Shown piece by piece: positions 8,379-15,609 of a DNA stretch of 21,334 nucleotides (position 1 is its first letter; each line of letters opens with the position of its first letter). This DNA comes from an uncultured Sphingomonadales bacterium (GTDB lineage Bacteria; Pseudomonadota; Alphaproteobacteria; Sphingomonadales; Sphingomonadaceae), in assembly GCA_903893935.1 (NCBI GenBank), contig CAITOD010000318.1, positions 1-21,334 on the forward strand, given 5' to 3'. The notes beneath the pieces are model-generated. The model was not told the DNA's origin. It made no database searches and saw only the letters and a program-made list of their open reading frames with translations. A program made the translations under genes and the position numbers.

Positions 8379-8978
8379 ATGGAGAGTCAGCGAAATCAAA
8401 ACCGATCCGCGTTCGAGTTCGTACTGAAAGCGATAAGTTTCGCTGTCGCGTTGGCCGTGATGGCCAGTGCGGGGCAGGCCGGTGCGACCCCCATTGCCCC
8501 AGGTGATCCTGACGACTGCCTCATTTATCCGGACGCTATCGCAACGCCACCTCGGTTTGAGGATTATCCGGCATCGACCAGCCCCGCTGTCAAGACTGTC
8601 AGGCCTCGCCTGACTTCAGGCGAAGCAAGACGATTTCGAACGGTAATTCGTGAGAGTGTCGCGAGAGGGCCAAATTTTGCCGGGCACTTTGCCATAGTTC
8701 AATGGGGCTGCGGCGCGGCGTGCCTGGACTCGGCAATTGTCGACACGCTGTCGGGCAAGGTCATGTTCGACCCCAAAATCCGCGACGTCTTCACTGGCCA
8801 TGTTGGAGTCAATGAGGTGCGGAGCTACCAACTCGATAGCCGATTATTGGTCATCGCAGGCATGCCGCAAGAGCAGGAGTCGCGCGACGGACTGACCTAT
8901 TTCGAATGGACCGGGTCGCGCCTGAAATTGCTCCGTTTCGTGCCGCGCGCGCAAGCCTGCAGACAATTTCCCAAGTAG
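8379..8978 (+). CDS. Small secreted protein of unknown function with four cysteines after the signal region
   Basis: About 199 aa with a signal peptide: a basic N-terminus, then a hydrophobic core AISFAVALAVMASAG, with likely cleavage near GQAGA. The mature part has four Cys (DDC, WGCGAAC, QAC), consistent with two disulfides in the periplasm. The central segment GPNFAGHFAIVQWGCGAAC is the most distinctive; I recall similar 'NFAGHY...WGCGT.C' proteins annotated only as hypothetical, and I assign no function. Start: ATG 8379 has GGAG only 3 nt upstream; an in-frame ATG at 8358 is possible but gives a long, less typical n-region. Codons such as AGA, CGA, ATA and GTA are frequent, unlike flanking genes, suggesting acquisition or low expression. 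It converges on GtrA with a 14-nt gap and no obvious terminator. Confidence 0.8.
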   Translation: MESQRNQNRSAFEFVLKAISFAVALAVMASAGQAGATPIAPGDPDDCLIYPDAIATPPRFEDYPASTSPAVKTVRPRLTSGEARRFRTVIRESVARGPNFAGHFAIVQWGCGAACLDSAIVDTLSGKVMFDPKIRDVFTGHVGVNEVRSYQLDSRLLVIAGMPQEQESRDGLTYFEWTGSRLKLLRFVPRAQACRQFPK

Positions 8979-8992
8979 TTCAAGCGCGCCCT

Positions 8993-9388
8993 TTATCCAA
9001 TCACCGGCCGCAGCGTGATCGCCCAGCGCGCGGCCAGATAGTTCCACGCGAACAGCATCCCGGTGCACAAGACGGTCGCAATCGGCACCGACAGCCCGAG
9101 CACCGAAACCAGCAGCACCATCAGCACCAGATTGATCGGAAACCCGGCGAGCATGCCGCCGGCAAAGCGCACAAAGCGCATCGGCATCAGCCCGCGTTCG
9201 AAAGTGAACAGGCTGTGCAAGGTATAACCGGTCGGAGCAAGGATCAGAAAGCTGATCACCAGTGCGACAATATACTGCACGCCCAACGCGTTGCAGCCGA
9301 ACATCACGCCATTGTGGATCGCCGCGCAGAGCAGCCCGACCACCATGTAGCGACGCGGCCGGCGCGTCGCGGCAACCAGATCAGCCAC
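8993..9388 (-). CDS. GtrA-like four-TM membrane protein
   Basis: As drawn, 131 aa with four predicted TM helices (about 14-33, 36-56, 75-98, 100-119), basic ends, and the GtrA-family landmarks FTF (61-63) and FAWNYLAARWA (113-123). GtrA proteins are thought to flip polyprenyl-phosphate-linked sugars across the inner membrane. The GTG at 9388 overlaps the TGA of the upstream methyltransferase by 8 nt (GTGGCTGA), the normal coupling in this window. A longer frame from TTG 9424 is possible but adds an extra overlap of 36 nt and has no ribosome-binding site. It is the last of a three-gene minus-strand set. Its partner synthase could be the DPM-like enzyme at 5919-7202, which is not in the same operon. 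Confidence 0.85.
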   Translation of the reverse strand: MADLVAATRRPRRYMVVGLLCAAIHNGVMFGCNALGVQYIVALVISFLILAPTGYTLHSLFTFERGLMPMRFVRFAGGMLAGFPINLVLMVLLVSVLGLSVPIATVLCTGMLFAWNYLAARWAITLRPVIG

Positions 9389-10010
9389 GAACCAGCATCG
9401 CGAAATTGTTGCGCCAGGGGGCAACCGTCGCGCGGTCGATCACCGCACCTTTGCCAAAGCTGGTTTCGATCATCGCTTCGGCTTCGTCCGGGGTTACGTG
9501 CGAGACATTGTCGCCGGTCAGATAGACATCGCCCGCCTTGCACAGCCAGTGGATCGGCGTCGGCGAACTCGCCCAGTCCTTGAAAATCAGCGATCCGCCG
9601 GGTGCGAGGCACGCGCGCAAGGCTCCGATGATCTCGCCCCGCAAAGCGAGCGGCACATGGTGAATCACATCGGACAGGATTACGAAGTCAAAGCTCGCCG
9701 GCTGTTCGGCTGCAACTTCCTGCACGGTCTTCTGCGCAAACGTCACATGCCCGCGCGAGCCCTGATAGAGCCGGCCAACCGTGGGGACGATATCGATCGC
9801 GAGGATTTCGGCCGCGGGAAACGCCTTGTCGAGCCGCTCGGTTACCGCCCCTTCGCCTGCACCCACTTCGAGAATGCGGCGGGGTGCGGGCACCCAGGCT
9901 TCGATTCGGGCGAGATAGGCATCGAGATCGATAAACATCGAGCGGTAAAGCGAAGCGACCGCCGGCTCGTGGCGTCCGAACATTTTGCGGATTTTGGGCC
10001 CCAGCGCCAT
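9381..10010 (-). CDS. Class I SAM-dependent methyltransferase
   Basis: A 209-aa cytoplasmic protein with a Rossmann-type methyltransferase core: motif I LEVGAGEG (47-54), the acidic ribose-binding residue in AIDIVP (D73), and a motif II/post-I-like segment SDVIHHVPL (113-121), then LAPGGSLIFKDW (135-146). Start ATG 10010 is chosen because GGAGGA lies 7 nt upstream, overlapping the end of the glycosyltransferase gene; a longer frame upstream lies inside that gene. Stop-to-start spacing is 1 nt and the GtrA gene overlaps downstream, so the three are coupled. The substrate is unknown. Given its position between a glycosyltransferase and GtrA, a sugar or lipid-linked glycan is plausible, but nothing in the sequence proves it. 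Confidence 0.88.
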   Translation of the reverse strand: MALGPKIRKMFGRHEPAVASLYRSMFIDLDAYLARIEAWVPAPRRILEVGAGEGAVTERLDKAFPAAEILAIDIVPTVGRLYQGSRGHVTFAQKTVQEVAAEQPASFDFVILSDVIHHVPLALRGEIIGALRACLAPGGSLIFKDWASSPTPIHWLCKAGDVYLTGDNVSHVTPDEAEAMIETSFGKGAVIDRATVAPWRNNFAMLVRG

Positions 10011-10011
10011 A

Positions 10012-10971
10012 TCACAGTCCTCCGGCAAGTTTGGCACGCAGACGCGGCAAAGACCGGTCAACGATGCGCGAATAGTGCAAATAGCGCCGGGCCCCGGCCG
10101 GGCCGAGGCTGGCAAGCGACCAGCCCGCGCGTAACAGCGCCGCCGGGCTGCCATGCGCGGCGGCGGCCAGATCGGCGTTGATGCGCACCGATGCTTCGGC
10201 GAGCGGGCGCACCGCGCGCGCCTGCGCAGGCGTCAGCGCCCCGATATGGCGTTCCAGCACCGTGCGGTGCTGGGCGACAAACACCGCGCGATCGGTGCTG
10301 CCGAGGCTGGTAGCCGACTGGTCGTGGATGCGGAAACCGCCGGTCACCTGATCGTGGAAGCGCACGTCGCCGTGGCGCGCAAGCTTGATCCACAAGTCCC
10401 AGTCGCCGGTGTACCACAAGTCGAGATCGATCCCGCCCACCGCCAGCCAGGCGTCGCGGCGCACGATCGGGCTGATCACCGAGACGAAATTCTGCACCAG
10501 CAGGCGTTCGAGCAGCGCTTCGCGATCGAGCGGCGCTGCGCTTTCCCGCAATGGGCATTGCCACACGCCGATCGTCTGCCCGTCGCGATCGACAATCGCG
10601 CTGGGCGCCAGATGCAGCGCGGCGGCAGGATCTTGCGCAATCCATGCGCGCACCGCAGCGCCTCGCCCGGGCAGCCACAGATCGTCCTGGCACAGCCACG
10701 AGACATGATCGGCCGCCGCGTGCAGCACGCCGTGGTTCATCTTTTGCGAACACCCGCTGGCGCCTTCGGGATCGACGTAGCGCAGCCGCAGCCGGTCGGC
10801 ATAGCGATCGACAATCTCGCGCGTGCCGGGATTGGCGCTGGTGTCGATCACGACAATTTCGACGCCGGGATCGGCCTCGCCGACCAGCGAATCGAGCGCG
10901 AGCCCGACCCACCGTTCGCCATGATGGACGGGGAAAATCACCGACAGCCAGGGTTTCTGTTCACTCGTCAT
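10012..10971 (-). CDS. Family 2 glycosyltransferase (soluble/peripheral, surface-glycan type)
   Basis: A 319-aa GT-A fold enzyme without TM segments. SVIFPVHHGERW at the N-terminus starts the nucleotide-binding fold; VIDTSANPGT (41-50) is the second motif; CQDDLWLPG (94-102) carries the metal-binding Asp pair; GDWDLWIKL (189-197) and GGFRIHDQSAT (211-221) are the late conserved blocks, the last typical of O-antigen and capsule transferases. Start ATG 10971 was preferred over TTG 10980; neither has a good ribosome-binding site. It is the first gene of the set followed by the methyltransferase and GtrA, and it is divergent from the CDP-sugar operon, so it could use that operon's product as donor (inference). 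Confidence 0.9.
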   Translation of the reverse strand: MTSEQKPWLSVIFPVHHGERWVGLALDSLVGEADPGVEIVVIDTSANPGTREIVDRYADRLRLRYVDPEGASGCSQKMNHGVLHAAADHVSWLCQDDLWLPGRGAAVRAWIAQDPAAALHLAPSAIVDRDGQTIGVWQCPLRESAAPLDREALLERLLVQNFVSVISPIVRRDAWLAVGGIDLDLWYTGDWDLWIKLARHGDVRFHDQVTGGFRIHDQSATSLGSTDRAVFVAQHRTVLERHIGALTPAQARAVRPLAEASVRINADLAAAAHGSPAALLRAGWSLASLGPAGARRYLHYSRIVDRSLPRLRAKLAGGL

Positions 10972-11094
10972 GGGGATCAATCTATCGGTGAGGTCTTAAC
11001 AATTAATTAGGCATATTCGTTGAATTTATGGCCATACCCGGGGTCAGCGCCCGGGTGCCACGCACTGCATTTGCGAAACCTGGGGGCGTCGATC
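10972..11094. promoter_or_regulatory. Divergent intergenic region with an AT-rich core
   Basis: This 123-nt gap separates the minus-strand glycosyltransferase set from the plus-strand CDP-sugar operon. It has an AT-rich core at about 10993-11032 containing TTAACA (10996-11001) and TTGAAT, the most promoter-like composition nearby. I could not assign a convincing -35/-10 pair on either strand. GGGGG at about 11081 is the likely ribosome-binding site for rfbF. Confidence 0.35.
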
Positions 11095-11862
11095 ATGAAG
11101 GCAGTCATTCTGGCGGGCGGGCTCGGCACGCGCCTTTCCGAAGAAACCCATTTGCGGCCCAAACCGATGGTCGAAATCGGCGGGTTTCCCATCCTGTGGC
11201 ACATCATGCAGATCTATGCCGCGCATGGCATCACCGAATTCGTGGTCTGCTGCGGCTACAAAGGCTATGTGATCAAGGAATATTTCGCCAACTATTTCAT
11301 GCACATGTCCGACATCACCTTCGATCTCGGCACCAACCAGAGCCATGTCCACCACAAAAAGGCCGAACCCTGGAAAGTGACGCTGGTCGATACCGGCGAT
11401 GCGACAATGACCGGCGGCCGGCTTGCCCGCGTGCGCGATTATCTGGGCGATGAGGCGTTCTGCATGACCTATGGCGATGGCCTCGCCGATATCGATGTGC
11501 GCGCGCTGGTGCAGTTCCATCACGACCACGGCCGCGACGCGACGATCACCGCGGTGCAACCGCCCGGCCGCTATGGCGCGCTGATCACCGAAGGCGACCG
11601 CGTCGACGGCTTTGTCGAAAAGCCGCGCGGCGATGGCGGCTGGATCAACGGCGGCTTTTTCGTGCTCTCGCCGCGCGTGCTCGACCGCATTGCCGGCGAC
11701 GCCACGGTGTGGGAAGAAGCGCCGCTGACCGGGCTCGCCACCGATGGCCAGCTGATGGCGCGGCGGCACGAGGGGTTCTGGCAGCCGATGGACACCTTGC
11801 GCGACAAGAACCAGCTCGAACGCATGTGGGCCGAAGGCCACGCGCCCTGGAAAGTCTGGTAA
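11095..11862 (+). CDS. rfbF: Glucose-1-phosphate cytidylyltransferase
   Basis: Makes CDP-glucose from CTP and glucose-1-phosphate, the entry step to CDP-deoxyhexoses. It has 255 aa, the usual length. The nucleotidyltransferase signature [13 protein letters not shown] (6-18) is followed by [10 protein letters not shown] (21-30), both characteristic of Rfb[12 protein letters not shown] (54-64), [10 protein letters not shown] (125-134, with the metal-binding Asp), VEKP (174-177) and WINGGFFV (183-190) are further family blocks. The start is the ATG at 11095, not upstream codons, because MKAVILAGG is the conserved N-terminus and GGGGG lies about 8 nt upstream. Its stop overlaps the rfbG start (TAATG). 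First gene of the five-gene operon. Confidence 0.97.
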   Translation: MKAVILAGGLGTRLSEETHLRPKPMVEIGGFPILWHIMQIYAAHGITEFVVCCGYKGYVIKEYFANYFMHMSDITFDLGTNQSHVHHKKAEPWKVTLVDTGDATMTGGRLARVRDYLGDEAFCMTYGDGLADIDVRALVQFHHDHGRDATITAVQPPGRYGALITEGDRVDGFVEKPRGDGGWINGGFFVLSPRVLDRIAGDATVWEEAPLTGLATDGQLMARRHEGFWQPMDTLRDKNQLERMWAEGHAPWKVW

Positions 11863-12914
11863 TGACGCCTCAATTCTGGTCCGGGCGGCGTGTGCTGATC
11901 ACCGGCCACACGGGCTTCAAGGGCGGCTGGCTGGCGCTCAAACTGGCGCGCGCGGGAGCGCGCGTCTCTGGCATTGCGCTCGAACCCGCGACCGATCCGG
12001 CGCTGTTCGAGGCGGCGCGGATCGCCGAAGTGCTCGACAGCCACACGATCTGCGATATCCGCGATCGCGCCGCGCTGCGCGATGCCGTGGTTGCGAGCGC
12101 GCCCGAAATTGTCTTTCATCTCGCCGCACAGCCGCTGGTGCGCGCGTCGTATGACGATCCGGTCGGCACATTTTCCACCAATGTGATGGGCACGGTGCAT
12201 CTGTTCGACGCGCTCGCCGCGCTTCAGGGGGTGCGCGCCTGCGTCAATGTGACCACCGACAAAGTCTATTGGAACGAGGAACGCGCCGGCGGCTATGTCG
12301 AAACCGACCGGCTGGGCGGGCGCGATCCTTATGCCGCAAGCAAAGCCTGCGCCGAACTCGCCACCGATGCCTGGCGCGCGAGTTTTCTCGCCAGCCGCGG
12401 CATCGCGGTCGCCACCGCACGCGCGGGCAATGTGATCGGCGGCGGCGACTGGGCCGACAACCGCATCGTGCCCGATGCGCTGCGCGCATGGGACCGGGGC
12501 GAACCGCTGGTGGTGCGTGCGCCGCGTGCGGTGCGGCCGTGGCAGCATGTGCTCGAACCGCTGGCGGGCTATGTCGCGCTCGCCGAAGCGCTGGTCGGGC
12601 GGCCGCAGGACTTTGCACAAGGCTGGAATTTCGGTCCGGCGTCGCAAGATGCGCGCCCGGTCGCCTGGATTGCCGATTATCTGGCGCAGACCGTGCCCGG
12701 CTTTGCCTGGCACGCGCAAGGCGATGGCGGCCCGCACGAAGCGGGGCTGCTCGAAGTCGATAGCGCCAAGGCGCTCGCCGCACTGCCCTGGCACCCGCGC
12801 TGGTCGCTGGCCGAAGCGCTCGACCACACCGTCGCGTGGCACCGCGCCTGGCGCGAGGGCGAAGATGCGCAGGCGCAGTGCTTTGCGCAAATCGCAAGCC
12901 ACGAAGCCGCATGA
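11862..12914 (+). CDS. rfbG: CDP-glucose 4,6-dehydratase
   Basis: Short-chain dehydrogenase-type enzyme that converts CDP-glucose to CDP-4-keto-6-deoxyglucose with bound NAD. It has 350 aa. The NAD motif GHTGFKGGW (15-23) is the family-specific version; AAQPLVRASYDDP (88-100) matches the RfbG consensus. The active-site TDK triplet is at 132-134 (TTDKVY) and YAASK gives the Tyr157/Lys161 pair. GNVIGGGDWADNRIVPD (189-205) is diagnostic for CDP-glucose rather than dTDP-glucose dehydratases. The start ATG shares its A with the rfbF stop. The downstream epimerase overlaps its stop by ATGA. An unusual point is TTDKVYWNEE, where most relatives have VYEN or CYEN. Confidence 0.96.
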   Translation: MTPQFWSGRRVLITGHTGFKGGWLALKLARAGARVSGIALEPATDPALFEAARIAEVLDSHTICDIRDRAALRDAVVASAPEIVFHLAAQPLVRASYDDPVGTFSTNVMGTVHLFDALAALQGVRACVNVTTDKVYWNEERAGGYVETDRLGGRDPYAASKACAELATDAWRASFLASRGIAVATARAGNVIGGGDWADNRIVPDALRAWDRGEPLVVRAPRAVRPWQHVLEPLAGYVALAEALVGRPQDFAQGWNFGPASQDARPVAWIADYLAQTVPGFAWHAQGDGGPHEAGLLEVDSAKALAALPWHPRWSLAEALDHTVAWHRAWREGEDAQAQCFAQIASHEAA

Positions 12915-13471
12915 CCCGCTGCACCGCCATTCCCACCCCGCTCGAAGGGCTGCTGGTGATCGAACGCGCGCCATTGCAGGACGCGCGCGGCAGCTTTGCG
13001 CGGCTGTTTTGCGACGATGTGTTCGCACCGTTCGGCTGGGATCGCCCGATCCGCCAGATCAACCACAGCACGACCGCCGATCGCGGCACCGTGCGCGGCA
13101 TGCATTTCCAGCGCGCGCCTCACGCCGAAACCAAGCTGGTCACGTGTTTCGCCGGCGAAGCTTTCGATGTCGCGGTCGATCTGCGCGCGGGTTCGCCCAC
13201 GTTCCTGCACTGGCATGGCGTGGTGCTGAGCGCGCAAAACCGCCGCAGCCTGCTGATCCCGCGCGGGTTTGCGCATGGCTTCCAGACGCTGACCGGCGCG
13301 GTCGAACTCGTCTATCTGCACGACGCCGCTTATGCCCCGCACAGCGAAGGCGGGCTCTCGCCGCTCGATCCGCGCCTGGCCATTGCCTGGCCGCAGCCGA
13401 TCGCGCTGATTTCCGACCGCGATGCATCGCACCCGGCCCTTGATGCGCATTTTACAGGACTGACCGTATGA
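12911..13471 (+). CDS. RmlC-type cupin epimerase acting in a CDP-sugar pathway
   Basis: A 186-aa cupin of the dTDP-4-dehydrorhamnose 3,5-epimerase family. RGSFARLF (26-33), QINHSTTADRGTVRGMHFQ (49-67), the catalytic base His65, Lys75 (AETKLV), AFDVAVDLRAGSPT (84-97), Tyr135 and the His-pairing Asp in SDRD (168-171) are all present. The usual 'E.GI..DDP' segment is EGGLSPLDP here. It starts at the ATGA overlap with rfbG; its own TGA overlaps the methyltransferase ATG. Its placement after rfbF/rfbG, with no rmlA/rmlB nearby, argues that it epimerises CDP-4-keto-6-deoxyglucose at C3 and/or C5 (as in CDP-ascarylose biosynthesis) and not dTDP sugars. That is inference from context. Confidence 0.92.
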   Translation: MTRCTAIPTPLEGLLVIERAPLQDARGSFARLFCDDVFAPFGWDRPIRQINHSTTADRGTVRGMHFQRAPHAETKLVTCFAGEAFDVAVDLRAGSPTFLHWHGVVLSAQNRRSLLIPRGFAHGFQTLTGAVELVYLHDAAYAPHSEGGLSPLDPRLAIAWPQPIALISDRDASHPALDAHFTGLTV

Positions 13472-14694
13472 ACTGCCGCCATTGTTCGACCCCGCTCGCC
13501 ACGCACGTGATCGATCTGGGCTCGTCACCGCCGTCGAACGCCTATCTCAGCGAAGCCGCGCTGCACGCGCCCGAATTGTGGTTTCCGCTGCGCGTCATGG
13601 TGTGCGACGCGTGCCGGCTGGTGCAGACCGAGGATTTTGCCGCGCACGATGCGCTGTTCACCGAAGATTACGCCTATTTCAGCTCGTTTTCGCAAAGCTG
13701 GCTCGATCATTCCGCCCGCTATGCCACGGCGATGATCGAACGCTTCGGCCTGACGCCGGCATCGCACGTGGTCGAAGTCGCTTCGAACGACGGCTACTTG
13801 CTGCAATACTTTGCGCAAGCGGGCATTCCCTGCCTGGGGGTCGAACCCACGCACAGCACGGCCGAAGCGGCGCGCGCGCGCGGGATCGAAACGGTCGAGG
13901 CGTTTTTCGGCGTGGCGCTGGCCGAACAGCTGGTGGCGCAAGGCCGAGCGGCCGACCTGACCGCGGCCAACAACGTGCTGGCGCATGTGCCCGATATCAA
14001 CGATTTCGTCGGCGGCTTTGCCCGCCTGCTCAAACCGCACGGCACCGCGACATTCGAATTCCCGCATCTGCTCAGCCTGATCGAGCAGAACCAGTTCGAC
14101 ACGATCTACCACGAGCACTTTTCCTATCTGTCGCTCTACGCGGTCGAACGCATTTTTGCGCACAACGGGCTTACCGTGGTCGATGTGGACACGCTGCCCA
14201 CGCATGGCGGCAGCTTGCGCATCTATGCGCAACGCAGCGACAGCACGCCTGCTGCGGCAAGCGCGCGCGTGATCGCCTTGCGCGCGCGCGAAACGGCAGC
14301 GGGGATTGCAACATCGGAGTTCTACACCGGGTTGCAGGCGCGCGCCGAGGCGATCCGCGATGCGTTGCTCGTTTTCCTGATCGAGGCCAAGCGCGCCGGG
14401 CGCCGCGTGGCCGCCTATGGCGCGGCCGCCAAAGGCAACACGCTGCTCAATTTCGCCGGCGTGCGGCCCGATCTTTTGGCCTATGTGGTTGATCGCAATC
14501 CCGCCAAAGCAGGCAAGTTCATGCCCGGCAGCCGCATCCCGATTGTCGATGAAGCGCATATCCGCGCCGACCGTCCCGACTACATCCTGATCCTGCCGTG
14601 GAACCTCAAGGACGAGATCGTGGCGCAACTGGCCGATGCGCGCGACTGGGGCGCGCAGTTTGTCGTGGCGATCCCCGAACTGGACTTTTTGTAA
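13468..14694 (+). CDS. Nucleotide-sugar C-methyltransferase (TylC3/NovU/TcaB9 family)
   Basis: SAM-dependent enzyme that puts a methyl group on a ring carbon (C3 in known members) of a 4-keto-6-deoxy nucleotide sugar. It has 408 aa, full length. Three-part layout: an N-terminal zinc site with CRHC (Cys3, Cys6) and CDAC (Cys46, Cys49); a central SAM domain with VVEVASNDGYLLQ (101-113) and ANNVLAHVPD (167-176); and a C-terminal Rossmann-like domain with AAYGAAAKGNTLLNF (315-329). The active-site block YHEHFSYLSL (214-223) carries the Tyr/Glu/His set implicated in catalysis in TcaB9. It overlaps the epimerase by ATGA and abuts the reductase gene directly (TAA followed by ATG). Known members use dTDP-sugars; a CDP-sugar substrate here is inferred from the operon. 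Confidence 0.93.
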   Translation: MNCRHCSTPLATHVIDLGSSPPSNAYLSEAALHAPELWFPLRVMVCDACRLVQTEDFAAHDALFTEDYAYFSSFSQSWLDHSARYATAMIERFGLTPASHVVEVASNDGYLLQYFAQAGIPCLGVEPTHSTAEAARARGIETVEAFFGVALAEQLVAQGRAADLTAANNVLAHVPDINDFVGGFARLLKPHGTATFEFPHLLSLIEQNQFDTIYHEHFSYLSLYAVERIFAHNGLTVVDVDTLPTHGGSLRIYAQRSDSTPAAASARVIALRARETAAGIATSEFYTGLQARAEAIRDALLVFLIEAKRAGRRVAAYGAAAKGNTLLNFAGVRPDLLAYVVDRNPAKAGKFMPGSRIPIVDEAHIRADRPDYILILPWNLKDEIVAQLADARDWGAQFVVAIPELDFL

Positions 14695-15609
14695 ATGCGG
14701 ATCGTTATCACCGGCGCGAGCGGCTTTATCGGCGGCTATACGCTGCGCGCCGCGCTGGCGGCGGGGCACGAGATCCATGCGCTGGGCCGAACCGCGCCCG
14801 CGCACCCTGGCGTTGCGTTCCATGCCTGCGACCTGATCGACGGAACCGGCTTGCGCGCCTTGATGGCTGCCATCCGGCCCGAGGCGCTGCTCCATCTGGC
14901 GTGGTATGCCGAACCCGGCAAGTTCTGGACCGCGCCCGAAAACCTCGACTGGGTCGCCGCCTCGCTGCGGCTGACGCGCGCCTTTGCCGAAAGCGGCGGC
15001 ACGCGGCTGGTGGTCGCGGGCACTTGCGCCGAATACGACTGGTCGCACGCGCTGCTCGATGAAGCGACCACCCCGCTGCGCCCCGCCACGCTTTACGGCA
15101 AAGCCAAAGCGGGGCTCTTCGACTTGCTGCACGCCGCCGCGCCAGCGCTCGGCCTGTCGCTCGGCTGGGGCCGCATCTTTGTCCCTTACGGCCCCGGCGA
15201 CCGGCCCGAACGCCTGATCGGCGCCCTGATCGCCGCCTTGCGCGAACACCGCCCGGCCGACTTCTCCGCCGGAACGCAAGAGCGCGACTTCATCCACGCC
15301 GCCGATGTCGGCGCGGCGCTGGTGGCACTGCTGGCTTCAACGGCCACCGGCCCGGTCAATATCGGCTCGGGCGAGGCGATCGCGGTGCGCCGCTTTGTCG
15401 AACTGGCCGCCGGTCTGGTGCCGATCGCAGCGGATTTGCGCTTCAGCGATCGCCCGCTGCCCGCCACCGAACCGCCCCTGCTGGTCGCGTCCACCGGCCG
15501 GCTTCATAACGAAATCGGCTTCACCCCGCGCTTCGACCACCACACCGGCCTCAGCGACACGCTGGCCGCCGCGGGGCTATCGGCCTCACCCCTCAATACG
15601 CGTATTTGA
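14695..15609 (+). CDS. NAD(P)-dependent sugar epimerase/dehydratase-family 4-ketoreductase
   Basis: A 304-aa extended short-chain dehydrogenase. The cofactor motif is GASGFIGG (7-14), with an AGTCAEYDW block (108-116) and the catalytic Tyr134/Lys138 pair (YGKAK). QERDFIHAADVGAALV (195-210) is the conserved late block of sugar-modifying members. As the last gene after the C-methyltransferase it probably reduces the 4-keto group and fixes the final stereochemistry (compare RfbJ, CDP-abequose synthase, which has the same job). The start ATG directly follows the upstream TAA with no gap. Its 3' end overlaps the 3' end of the minus-strand receptor gene by 17 nt. The stereochemistry of the product cannot be predicted. 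Confidence 0.9.
   Translation: MRIVITGASGFIGGYTLRAALAAGHEIHALGRTAPAHPGVAFHACDLIDGTGLRALMAAIRPEALLHLAWYAEPGKFWTAPENLDWVAASLRLTRAFAESGGTRLVVAGTCAEYDWSHALLDEATTPLRPATLYGKAKAGLFDLLHAAAPALGLSLGWGRIFVPYGPGDRPERLIGALIAALREHRPADFSAGTQERDFIHAADVGAALVALLASTATGPVNIGSGEAIAVRRFVELAAGLVPIAADLRFSDRPLPATEPPLLVASTGRLHNEIGFTPRFDHHTGLSDTLAAAGLSASPLNTRI

Noticed and set aside
8118..8399. 93-aa minus-strand frame in the intergenic region
   Set aside because: It translates through both palindromic repeats (giving a 'HPGLDPGS'-type peptide), a common artefact of this repeat family.
9011..10154. Longer versions of the methyltransferase and GtrA genes starting at 10154 and 9424
   Set aside because: The extra N-terminal residues lie in the upstream genes, lack ribosome-binding sites and are not needed by the folds; the coupled starts at 10010 and 9388 fit better.
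11020..11094. 25-codon N-terminal extension of rfbF
   Set aside because: MKAVILAGG is the conserved N-terminus of the family and has its own ribosome-binding site.
13525..15297. 590-aa minus-strand frame opposite the C-methyltransferase and reductase
   Set aside because: Antisense shadow of two enzymes with intact catalytic motifs.
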